A stretch of 13,141 bases of DNA from Chloroflexota bacterium (lineage in GTDB: Bacteria; Chloroflexota; Anaerolineae; UBA4142): NCBI GenBank assembly GCA_016199405.1, contig JACQGS010000215.1, forward strand, positions 1 through 13,141. Direction: 5' to 3'. Below the pieces are notes generated by a model. It saw only the letters and a program-made list of their open reading frames with translations, did not search any database and was not told the DNA's origin. The position numbers and the translations under genes are program-made. Position 1 is the first letter of the stretch. Every line of letters begins with the position of its first letter. Shown piece after piece: positions 1 through 5,972 of the stretch.

Positions 1-411
1 GAAGAAAAACGCGTGGCGAGCCGCGCGCGCGAGCTTTTGGAATTTGTCGGCTTGAAGGGACGCGAGGATGAGCTGGCGAAAAATCTGGCTTACGGCGATC
101 AGCGGCGATTGGAAATCGCGCGCGCTTTGGCGACTCAACCCAAATTACTTTTGCTCGATGAGCCCACCGCGGGGATGAATCCGCAAGAGACCGGCACGAT
201 GGTCGGTTTCATCCGCCGTTTGCGCGATGAGTTGAAGCTGACGATTCTGTTGATCGAGCATCAGATGAAAGTCGTCATGAATATTTCCGATACGGTCAGC
301 GTCCTCGATTTCGGCGTCAAGATTGCGGAGGGAACGCCGGCGGAAGTGCAACGCGACCCGCGCGTCCGTGAAGCGTATCTGGGCAAAGAGTACGGAAAAG
401 AGGCGGCGTAA
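1..411 (+). CDS. livG: LivG-type ABC transporter ATPase, C-terminal part (5' end outside window)
   Basis: ATP-hydrolysing subunit of a branched-chain amino-acid type ABC importer, acting on the cytoplasmic face of the LivH/LivM channel. The frame is open from base 1, so only the last 136 residues are present; the Walker A half lies upstream. Visible are the ABC signature in its LivG form (LAYGDQRRLEIARAL, partial residues 29-43), Walker B LLLLDEPTAG (49-58, catalytic Glu54) and the switch histidine in IEHQM (His87). YGDQRR in place of LSGGQ, and GMNP after Walker B, are usual for LivG rather than LivF. A GTG at 13 could be taken for a start but lies inside the domain. The stop is two bases before the livF ATG, so the two are co-transcribed and probably form the heterodimeric ATPase. 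Confidence 0.95.
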   Translation, partial: EEKRVASRARELLEFVGLKGREDELAKNLAYGDQRRLEIARALATQPKLLLLDEPTAGMNPQETGTMVGFIRRLRDELKLTILLIEHQMKVVMNISDTVSVLDFGVKIAEGTPAEVQRDPRVREAYLGKEYGKEAA

Positions 412-413
412 CC

Positions 414-1127
414 ATGCCAATGCTTGAAATTCGCGACCTTCACAGCTACTACGGACAAATCCACGCGCTCAAAGGCGTTACGCTCCGCGTCGACAAAGGC
501 GAGATCGTGACGCTGATCGGCGCAAACGGCGCGGGCAAATCCACAACCCTGCGCACGATTTCCGGCTTGGTGCATCCGCGTCAAGGCACCATCCTTTTGG
601 AAGGCGAGCGCATTGACGGAATGCCGCCCCATAAGATTGTGCAAAAAGGCATCGGGCAGTCGCCGGAGGGACGCAAGATTTTTCCGCGTTTGAGCGTCAC
701 GGAAAATCTGGAAATGGGCGCATACTCGCGCTCGGACAAAGACGAAATCAAACTCGATATGGAAATGGTGTTCGCGCTTTTTCCGCGCCTCGCCGAGCGC
801 CGCAAGCAGTTGGGCGGCACGCTGTCCGGCGGCGAACAGCAAATGCTCGCGATGGGGCGCGCCTTGATGACGCACCCGCGCGTGCTGATGCTCGACGAGC
901 CTTCGATGGGGCTTGCGCCGATTCTCGTCGAAACTATTTTTGAAACGGTTCAGAAACTCAACCAAGAAGGCACGACGATTCTGCTCGTCGAACAAAACGC
1001 CGCCAAAGCATTGCAGATCGCGCATCGCGGTTACGTGATCGAGACCGGGCAGATCGTGCTGGAGGATTCGGCGGCGAATTTGCGCAAGAATGATTCGGTG
1101 CGGAAAGCGTATTTGGGGGAGTCGTAA
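414..1127 (+). CDS. livF: LivF-type ABC transporter ATPase
   Basis: Second ATPase of the amino-acid importer, 237 residues, full length for LivF. Walker A is GANGAGKST (36-44), the Q-loop glutamine is in GIGQSPEGRKIFP (Gln82), the signature is LSGGEQQMLAMGRAL (137-151) and Walker B is VLMLDEPSMGL (157-167, Glu162). The switch position is Gln194 in VEQNA instead of His; this is the normal LivF form and does not mean the protein is inactive. The ATG at 414 follows the livG stop by two bases, with GAGG at 400-403 as a somewhat distant ribosome site inside livG. The genes that would normally adjoin it (livK, livH, livM) lie 2.4 kb downstream behind an oxidase gene and a PIN module. Confidence 0.97.
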   Translation: MPMLEIRDLHSYYGQIHALKGVTLRVDKGEIVTLIGANGAGKSTTLRTISGLVHPRQGTILLEGERIDGMPPHKIVQKGIGQSPEGRKIFPRLSVTENLEMGAYSRSDKDEIKLDMEMVFALFPRLAERRKQLGGTLSGGEQQMLAMGRALMTHPRVLMLDEPSMGLAPILVETIFETVQKLNQEGTTILLVEQNAAKALQIAHRGYVIETGQIVLEDSAANLRKNDSVRKAYLGES

Positions 1128-1157
1128 AATACTTGACGTGATGCGTAGTGCGTGAGT

Positions 1158-1175
1158 TATCTGCCTTTGCAGGTA
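1158..1175 (+). promoter_or_regulatory. Short hairpin upstream of the PIN module
   Basis: A seven-pair stem (1158-1164 with 1169-1175, one G-U pair) closes a CTTT loop in the 79-base gap between livF and the PIN gene. There is no T-run after it, so it is not a classical terminator. It could mark the edge of the inserted module or be a cis-acting RNA element. A TTGACG at 1133-1138 resembles a -35 box, but no good -10 lies at the right distance. Confidence 0.3.
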
Positions 1176-1206
1176 GAGGCGAAGAGTGCGTTCAAGGAGA
1201 GGATGG

Positions 1207-1650
1207 ATGGGCATAATCTATCCTGACTATAATTGCTTTCAACGAGGATTCGATGACCCAGGACAGGTAAGAATCCAGATGGAAGCTTTGGCGTGCCAGG
1301 AGATATTCCTGAAGGCGGAAAGCGGTCAGATTCAATTGATCTGGTCTTTCATGCATGAGGATGAGACGCTCCTCTGCCCTTTCCCAGAGCGAAAATACGA
1401 AGTCCTTCGCTTGGCAACTCTTTGCCAAGTGCGGGTCGGGGCACAGGAGAAAATTCGAGGCGTGGCAGAATCATTTCAGAACCAGGGCAATCTCTCGGCT
1501 AAGGATGCCATCCATCTCGCGTGTGCATCTTATGCCAGCGCGGATATGTTCTTGACCTGCGATGACAGTCTAATCAAGCGCGTCAAGCACTTGAATCTTG
1601 GGATGAAGGTGATGAATCCAGTAGACTATGTCAGACAGGAGGTAGACTGA
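1207..1650 (+). CDS. PIN-domain protein, probable ribonuclease toxin
   Basis: 147-residue single-domain PIN protein; members of this fold are Mg-dependent RNases, often VapC-like toxins. The acidic pocket can be read: Asp7 in IIYPDYN (the LDxN-like first strand), an acidic cluster HEDE (50-53), Asp100 in SAKDAIHLA and Asp119/120 in LTCDDSLIK. Intact residues at all these places suggest an active enzyme. The ATG at 1207 is chosen because AAGGAGAGG (1194-1202) lies just upstream; an in-frame GTG at 1186 lies before this site and has none of its own. The stop codon shares one base with the next ATG (TGATG), so the small downstream protein is translationally coupled and is the natural candidate antitoxin. 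Base composition is visibly lower in GC than livF or the oxidase, which suggests acquisition from elsewhere. The RNA target cannot be told from sequence. Confidence 0.8.
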   Translation: MGIIYPDYNCFQRGFDDPGQVRIQMEALACQEIFLKAESGQIQLIWSFMHEDETLLCPFPERKYEVLRLATLCQVRVGAQEKIRGVAESFQNQGNLSAKDAIHLACASYASADMFLTCDDSLIKRVKHLNLGMKVMNPVDYVRQEVD

Positions 1651-1871
1651 TGGAGAGAGCAAGAATAATGGATGACACCGAACTCAGAGTTATCGGTATA
1701 GAAGCCTTGAACAAGGCGCTTGGTCCTGCTACGGCTTTCCGATTCCTTACATTGCTTCACCGTGAACCGACGGACTATGTGGAGATTTCTCGTCGGCTTT
1801 ATGAGGGGCAGACCATTGACGAGATATTTGAAAGGGCAGGCAGCACTGGAATGAATAATAACGGCAGATAA
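1650..1871 (+). CDS. Small protein, candidate antitoxin partner of the PIN protein
   Basis: 73-residue protein beginning at an ATG overlapping the PIN stop by one base, with a strong ribosome site AGGAGGT (1637-1643) six bases upstream. Sequence blocks such as ELRVIGIEALNKALGP, LLHREPTDYVEISRRL and EGQTIDEIFERA look like a compact helical, mostly acidic protein. I recognise none of the standard antitoxin DNA-binding folds (ribbon-helix-helix, AbrB/MazE, Phd, Xre). The antitoxin role is inferred from size, coupling and position only. The order is toxin first, the reverse of typical vapBC. The polar tail after residue ~65 (GSTGMNNNGR) does not look like part of a fold and may be former intergenic DNA now read in frame. 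The oxidase start codon follows its stop by four bases. Confidence 0.6.
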   Translation: MERARIMDDTELRVIGIEALNKALGPATAFRFLTLLHREPTDYVEISRRLYEGQTIDEIFERAGSTGMNNNGR

Positions 1872-1875
1872 CACA

Positions 1876-3054
1876 TTGACCACCACAGCAGACGTTGTGA
1901 TTATTGGCGGCGGGATTACCGGCACGAGCGCGGCTTTTTGTCTAGCGCAGCGCGGCGTCAAGGTCGCACTCGTAGAGAAACGTTTTATTGCCGCCGGCGC
2001 GACCGGCAAGTCCACCGCGATCATTCGCCAGCACTACTCGAACGAAATCACCGCGAAAATGGCGCTCGCCAGCGTGCGCGTGTTTCAGAATTTCAACGCG
2101 CAGGTCGGCGGCGAATGCGGGTACGTCAAAACCGGCTTTGTGATTTTGGTGAACGCACGGGATCGCCAGGGGCTGGAAGAAAACGTTGCGATGCAAAAGC
2201 GCGTCGGCATTGATGTGCGGATCGTCAACGCGGCAGAGTTGCTTGAACTCGATCCCGGTATGCGCGTGACGAATGATATTCTCGGCGCGTACGAGCCGGA
2301 CGGCGGCTATGCGGATCCGGCATTCGCCGCCGCGAATCTCGCGAACGCCGCGAAAAAGCTGGGCGCGGAGATTTTGCAGTCCACCGTCGTGACCGGCATC
2401 GCAATGAACGGCGGGCGAGTGGCGGGGGTGCAGACGAATGCCGGGAAAATTTCCGCGCCGGCAGTCGTGAATTGCGCGAACGCGTGGGCGCCGGCAATCG
2501 CAAAAATGGTCGGTGTGGATTTGCCGATCGAAGCGAGCCGGCATCAGGTCGCGACGTTTCAGCGTCCGCCGGATCATAAAAGTCCGCACCTCGCCGCCGG
2601 CGATTTCGTGCATAACATTTATTTTCGCCCCGAAGCGGGCTTGACGTTTGTCGGCTCGATTGACCCGGACGATGCGAAAAACATCGCCGACCCCGACCAG
2701 TACAACGAATCCGCCGATTTTGAATTTATCGCGCAAATGAGCGCGCGGATTTGCGAACGCTATCCGTTTATGAAGCAGGCATTGAGCAAAGGCGGCTGGA
2801 CCGGCATTTATGATGTTACGCCGGACTGGCATCCGATTATTGACGAAGCGCCGCGCGGGAGCGGCGTTTTTCACGCGGCGGGGTTTAGCGGACACGGCTT
2901 CAAGTTGGGTCCGGCGGTCGGGGTGATGATCGCGGATATGGTGACCGGCGTGAGCGCGCCGACCGGCGGATTGGATCGGCATCTGTTTCGTTTGGCGCGC
3001 TTTGCGGAGAACGATCCGGTGCGCGGCAAGTACGAATATTCCATCGTTGGATAG
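1876..3054 (+). CDS. DAO-family FAD-dependent amino-acid oxidoreductase (sarcosine oxidase beta / glycine oxidase-like)
   Basis: 392-residue flavoenzyme of the D-amino-acid oxidase superfamily, which oxidises secondary or primary amines of amino acids (sarcosine, dimethylglycine, glycine, proline and D-amino acids are known substrates of relatives). The N-terminal dinucleotide fold has VVIIGGGITG (7-16) and the ribose-binding acid Glu34 in LVEK. STAIIRQHYS (46-55) and GWTGIYDVTPDWHPIID (307-323) match the pattern of sarcosine oxidase beta-like enzymes, and GFSGHGFKLGPAVG (336-349) is the C-terminal FAD segment. No signal peptide is seen, so it is cytoplasmic. The only plausible start is TTG at 1876: an in-frame TGA sits at 1852 and no ATG lies between. 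No good ribosome site is seen, so translation probably depends on coupling to the small gene ending at 1871. Lying among liv genes, it probably acts on an imported substrate. Exact substrate unknown. Confidence 0.85.
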   Translation: MTTTADVVIIGGGITGTSAAFCLAQRGVKVALVEKRFIAAGATGKSTAIIRQHYSNEITAKMALASVRVFQNFNAQVGGECGYVKTGFVILVNARDRQGLEENVAMQKRVGIDVRIVNAAELLELDPGMRVTNDILGAYEPDGGYADPAFAAANLANAAKKLGAEILQSTVVTGIAMNGGRVAGVQTNAGKISAPAVVNCANAWAPAIAKMVGVDLPIEASRHQVATFQRPPDHKSPHLAAGDFVHNIYFRPEAGLTFVGSIDPDDAKNIADPDQYNESADFEFIAQMSARICERYPFMKQALSKGGWTGIYDVTPDWHPIIDEAPRGSGVFHAAGFSGHGFKLGPAVGVMIADMVTGVSAPTGGLDRHLFRLARFAENDPVRGKYEYSIVG

Positions 3055-3065
3055 AAAATACGCGG

Positions 3066-3094
3066 CAACCGTGCGTCGCACGGCGGTTGGTTTT
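3066..3094 (+). terminator. Possible weak Rho-independent terminator after the oxidase gene
   Basis: CCGTGC (3069-3074) pairs with GCACGG (3078-3083) around a GTC loop. The stem can be lengthened by CAA (3066-3068) with TTG (3087-3089) across a three-base bulge. Only a short T-run (3091-3094) follows, after GG. It sits 11 bases past the oxidase stop and upstream of the livK promoter, where an operon end is expected, but the poor T-run makes it leaky at best. Confidence 0.4.
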
Positions 3095-3099
3095 GAACC

Positions 3100-3201
3100 A
3101 GTGCAGCCACTTGAAAAAGTTGCATATCCGCCCAATTGGAATTCGCGCTCACATAGGGCTGAAAATCTAAATCGAACTCCGCACTTTCAAGTGAATGCAC
3201 T
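3100..3201. repeat. 17-bp imperfect inverted repeat in the oxidase-livK gap
   Basis: AGTGCAGCCACTTGAAA (3100-3116) matches the reverse complement of 3185-3201 at 15 of 17 positions, with 68 bases between the arms. The right arm also contains its own small palindrome, CACTT TC AAGTG (3182-3193). The enclosed DNA is AT-richer than its neighbours and encodes nothing I can support. It could be a small non-autonomous mobile relic or a structured RNA or operator region; the sequence alone does not decide. Confidence 0.45.
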
Positions 3202-3231
3202 ACTTGTGGGTAATCACCCGAAGATTTGTTG

Positions 3232-3260
3232 TTGACACCGCCGCCAAACAAACTTATAAT
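3232..3260 (+). promoter_or_regulatory. Consensus sigma-70 promoter for livK-livH-livM
   Basis: TTGACA (3232-3237) and TATAAT (3255-3260) are both exact consensus hexamers with an ideal 17-base spacer (3238-3254). Transcription should begin about 3266-3268, giving a leader of about 225 bases before the livK ATG. Such an unmodified promoter fits the high level needed for a substrate-binding lipoprotein and shows that livKHM can be expressed independently of the upstream livGF-oxidase genes. Confidence 0.85.
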
Positions 3261-3266
3261 GGGGCT

Positions 3267-3491
3267 GTAAAGATCTCCGTTCGATTTCTCATCGTCTGTC
3301 TTCCGATCGTGTCTCGACGCTGAGACGATTCAAACCCAAGGAGGTGAACCGCGCCGATCAATACACTGCGTTTGGTGATCCGCCGCCCGGGTGTGGCACA
3401 TCCGGCAGAATCGGAAATAAAATCTCGCATGGATCCGGTCTTGCAACGCGGACACAATGAATTGGCAAGTCTCTCAGGAGGAGAAGCACCT
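3267..3491 (+). promoter_or_regulatory. Long structured livK 5' leader
   Basis: The leader holds a hairpin GTCTC/GAGAC (3311-3315 with 3322-3326, extendable by ATC/GAT), then an exact ten-base match to the anti-Shine-Dalgarno, AAGGAGGTGA (3338-3347), with no ATG/GTG/TTG start at a normal distance. A second, stronger hairpin follows (3387-3394 with 3398-3405, eight pairs, GGC loop). The real livK ribosome site is AGGAGGAG (3476-3483), eight bases before the ATG. No known riboswitch class was recognised. A 38-codon frame from GTG 3344 to the TGA at 3458-3460 exists, but its start lies inside the Shine-Dalgarno-like site. Confidence 0.5.
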
Positions 3492-4724
3492 ATGAACGCA
3501 AGAAATACTTTGGTCGTCCTATCCCTCGCGCTCGTCGCGCTGATTGCCATTGCCTGCGCGCCCGCATTCACCCCACCCGCCGATGCGGTTGGCACTTTGA
3601 AAGTCGGCGCCAATGAACCCATTCACTTGACGTGGATGTTCGTCGTTACCGGCGAAGATGGAACGCTGGGTGTGGATTCGCGCCGCGGCATTGAAATCGC
3701 GATTGACGACAAGGGTGGCAAGCTGCTTGATCGCGCGATCAAACTCGACGGTCAAGATTCCGGTTGTAACGCGGAAGGCGGCCAAGCCGCCGCCGCGAAA
3801 CTCGCGGCAGACGCGACCGTCGTCGGCGTGATCGGTTCGTCCTGCTCCAGCGAAATGCGCGCGGGTGGTCCGGCGCTTTCCAAAGCCGGTTTCACAATCA
3901 TCTCGCCCTCGAACACGGCGCCGGATCTGACCGACCCCGCGAAACGCGTTGCCGGTTATTTCCGCACCGCGCACAACGACACGATTCAGGGCGCGGTCGC
4001 GGCGCAGTTTGTGTTGACGCAGTTGAAACTCAAGAACGTGGCGACGATTCACGACGGCAGCCCCTACGCGGAAGGTCTCGCCAACGTGTTCGCGGCGAAC
4101 ATTGAAAAAGGCGGCGGCAAGGTCGTGGCGAAGGAAGCGGTGAGCCCCACCGACAAAGAATTCAAACCCGTGTTGACCAAGATCGCGGCGGCGAAACCGG
4201 AGATGTTGTTCTATCCCATCTTCATCAGCGCCGGCTCGTTGATCACCAAGCAGGCAAAGGAAGTTCCCGGCGTAGACAAGATTCCGCTCATGGCGGCTGA
4301 TGGTACTTTCTCCGGCGATTTCTACAAGGGCGCGGGCACCGCGGCGGTTGGAATGTACCAATCCAGTCCGGATTTCTCGGCTTTTGCCGCGGGCTACAAG
4401 ACGTTCCTCGACAAGCACCAGAAGAAATACAACGAGAAACCGTTGAGCGCGTTCCACGCGCACGCGTATGACGCCGCCAACGTCATTTTTGCCGCGATTG
4501 AAAAAGTTGCGGTGAAGGGTCCGGACGGCGCGTTGTACATCGGACGCCAAGCGTTGCGCGATGCGGTTGCCGCGACGAAAGATTTCAACGGCATCACCGG
4601 CAAACTGACTTGCGATCCCAACGGCGACTGTGGTGCGCCGGTGATCGCGGTGTACCAAGTGACGGCAGACAACGTCAGCAAAGCGACCACCCCGGAAAAA
4701 CCGTTCTGGGCTCCACCGAAATAA
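3492..4724 (+). CDS. livK: LivK-type substrate-binding lipoprotein
   Basis: Extracytoplasmic substrate-binding protein of the amino-acid ABC importer, 410 residues. The N-terminus is a lipoprotein signal: MNAR, a hydrophobic run, then IAIAC with lipid-anchor Cys22. The body is a type I periplasmic-binding fold with the usual blocks: RRGIEIAIDDKGG, the GVIGSSCSS loop, AGFTIISPSNTAPDLT, VATIHDGSPYAEGLA and HAHAYDAANVIFAAIE. The ATG at 3492 is preferred because AGGAGGAG lies eight bases upstream and the signal peptide starts immediately; in-frame TTG 3372 and ATG 3429 would place a polar stretch before the signal. Driven by the promoter at 3232-3260 and followed by a stable hairpin that may set a high livK:livHM ratio. 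The ligand is probably a branched-chain or other hydrophobic amino acid, but the family also binds amides and aromatic compounds. Confidence 0.93.
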   Translation: MNARNTLVVLSLALVALIAIACAPAFTPPADAVGTLKVGANEPIHLTWMFVVTGEDGTLGVDSRRGIEIAIDDKGGKLLDRAIKLDGQDSGCNAEGGQAAAAKLAADATVVGVIGSSCSSEMRAGGPALSKAGFTIISPSNTAPDLTDPAKRVAGYFRTAHNDTIQGAVAAQFVLTQLKLKNVATIHDGSPYAEGLANVFAANIEKGGGKVVAKEAVSPTDKEFKPVLTKIAAAKPEMLFYPIFISAGSLITKQAKEVPGVDKIPLMAADGTFSGDFYKGAGTAAVGMYQSSPDFSAFAAGYKTFLDKHQKKYNEKPLSAFHAHAYDAANVIFAAIEKVAVKGPDGALYIGRQALRDAVAATKDFNGITGKLTCDPNGDCGAPVIAVYQVTADNVSKATTPEKPFWAPPK

Positions 4725-4759
4725 GATCGTTGGCGACGAAGTCGCGCTCGTGCAAGAAA

Positions 4760-4789
4760 ATGAGCCGGGCTCGGAAGAGTCCGGCTCAT
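4760..4789 (+). promoter_or_regulatory. Intercistronic GNRA-loop hairpin between livK and livH
   Basis: A 13-pair stem (4760-4772 with 4777-4789, one G-U pair) is closed by a GGAA tetraloop, 35 bases after the livK stop. No T-run follows (CCTGTATC), so it is not a standard terminator. Such hairpins commonly protect the 3' end of the binding-protein mRNA or attenuate read-through, giving excess binding protein over permease. That role is inferred here. Confidence 0.6.
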
Positions 4790-4794
4790 CCTGT

Positions 4795-4858
4795 ATCAGG
4801 TATTCGTAGTAAACCGTTTGCAGCGCGGATCTGTTTGCCGGGCGCCCGCATACCTGAT
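4795..4858. repeat. 64-bp element bounded by 9-bp perfect inverted repeats
   Basis: ATCAGGTAT (4795-4803) is exactly complementary to ATACCTGAT (4850-4858). Between the arms is a GC palindrome, CGGGCGCCCG (4839-4848). It sits directly after the livK-livH hairpin, and together they fill most of the 186-base gap. Either a second RNA structure in the mRNA or a small repetitive insertion; no gene is seen in it. Confidence 0.4.
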
Positions 4859-4910
4859 TCTGGTTCACCCGATTGCTCACTACAAACTCATTGAATCTCG
4901 GAGTAGAGGA

Positions 4911-5972
4911 ATGCAGAAAAGTCTTGCAACCCGATTCACTCTTACAGACATATTCATTTACATCCTCGGCGGTTCGATTATCGCGCTCGTCGTCGTTGGT
5001 TCGATTGCCACGTTGGCAACCGGCCTTTATGGTCCTCGCCAGTGGATTGATTTCACGATCACCGGCTTGACGCTGGGGAGCATTTACTCTCTGATCGCGT
5101 TGGGCTATACGCTCGTGTATGGCATTCTGCGGATGATCAACTTTGCGCACAGCGAAGTTTTCATGAGCGGTCCGCTCACCGCCTATTTTCTCGCCGATGC
5201 CATGGGCAAGTCCGGCTATCTGGACGAGAATCCAGTCCTCGGCATTAGTCTGATCTTTATCCTCGCCATTGCGGTTTCGACCATCGTCGCGGTGCTCGTT
5301 GAACGCATCGCATATCGTCCCCTCCGCGGCGCGCCGCGGCTCGTTCCGCTCATCACCGCGATTGGCGCATCGTTCTTTTTGCAGTATGCCTTTCGCGGTT
5401 TTTTCGGTCCCAATTTCAAAGTCTATCCGGAAATGGCGATCCTCAAAGGCGCACTCGTTTTGGGTGATCTCAAGATGTCCTACATTCAAATCCTCGTTAT
5501 CGTTGCCGCCATGCTGATGATGCTCGGCTTGAATCTATTTGTCCAATATTCCAAAACCGGCAAAGCCATGCGCGCGGTCGCGGAAGACAAAGAGACCGCC
5601 GCATTGATGGGCATTAACGTGGATCGGATTATCGTGACGACGTTTATGCTGGGCGGCGCGCTCGCCGGCGCTGCCGGCGTTTTGTACGCGCTCGTGTACA
5701 CCCAAGTCCAATTCACGATGGGGTTCGTCCCCGGCATCAAGGCATTCACCGCCGCGGTGCTGGGCGGCATCGGCAATATTCCGGGCGCGATGCTCGGCGG
5801 CTTGTTCCTCGGCGTGGTCGAATCGCTCGGACCGACGCTCTTCCTCGAAGGGCTGCAGGTGCCTGCGCCGTATCAATTGCGCGACGCCGTCGCGTTCGTG
5901 ATGCTGGTCTTGATTTTGATTTTTCGCCCGGCAGGGATTCTGGGCGAGCGTCTCACGGAGAAGAAAGCATGA
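4911..5972 (+). CDS. livH: LivH-type permease subunit
   Basis: Integral-membrane channel subunit of the amino-acid importer, 353 residues. Characteristic blocks are TLGSIYSLIALGYTLVYGI (54-72), RMINFAHSEVFMSG (74-87), ERIAYRPLRGAPRLVPLITA (131-150) and the cytoplasmic ATPase-coupling region around GKAMRAVAEDKETAALMGI (217-235), followed by LGGIGNIPGAMLGG (284-297). About eight hydrophobic segments are visible. It is about 45 residues longer than E. coli LivH because of an extra N-terminal membrane segment (residues 13-38). The ATG at 4911 is preferred to the in-frame alternative at 4818: GGAG at 4900-4903 gives a seven-base spacing, and the region upstream is the repeat and hairpin zone. Overlaps livM by four bases (ATGA), so the two are coupled. 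Confidence 0.95.
   Translation: MQKSLATRFTLTDIFIYILGGSIIALVVVGSIATLATGLYGPRQWIDFTITGLTLGSIYSLIALGYTLVYGILRMINFAHSEVFMSGPLTAYFLADAMGKSGYLDENPVLGISLIFILAIAVSTIVAVLVERIAYRPLRGAPRLVPLITAIGASFFLQYAFRGFFGPNFKVYPEMAILKGALVLGDLKMSYIQILVIVAAMLMMLGLNLFVQYSKTGKAMRAVAEDKETAALMGINVDRIIVTTFMLGGALAGAAGVLYALVYTQVQFTMGFVPGIKAFTAAVLGGIGNIPGAMLGGLFLGVVESLGPTLFLEGLQVPAPYQLRDAVAFVMLVLILIFRPAGILGERLTEKKA

Noticed and set aside
194..194. LivF Gln194 as a damaged switch histidine (protein residue number)
   Set aside because: Glutamine in VEQN is normal for LivF proteins, while LivG in the same window has the histidine.
1228..1233. TATAAT inside the start of the PIN gene
   Set aside because: It encodes the conserved Asp-Tyr-Asn of the first PIN motif and has no matching -35 box; probably chance.
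1942..3135. A 397-codon minus-strand frame opposite the oxidase
   Set aside because: Low-complexity Arg/His-rich product and complete overlap with a clearly recognised flavoenzyme.
3372..3491. An earlier livK start at TTG 3372 or ATG 3429
   Set aside because: Both put a polar stretch in front of the lipoprotein signal and lack a ribosome site at the right distance; ATG 3492 has AGGAGGAG eight bases upstream.
3519..5489. A 656-codon open frame on the minus strand
   Set aside because: It lies antisense to livK and livH, has Arg/His/Asp-rich composition without any motif, no ribosome site, and crosses the livK-livH hairpin region. Long antisense frames are expected in GC-rich codon usage.
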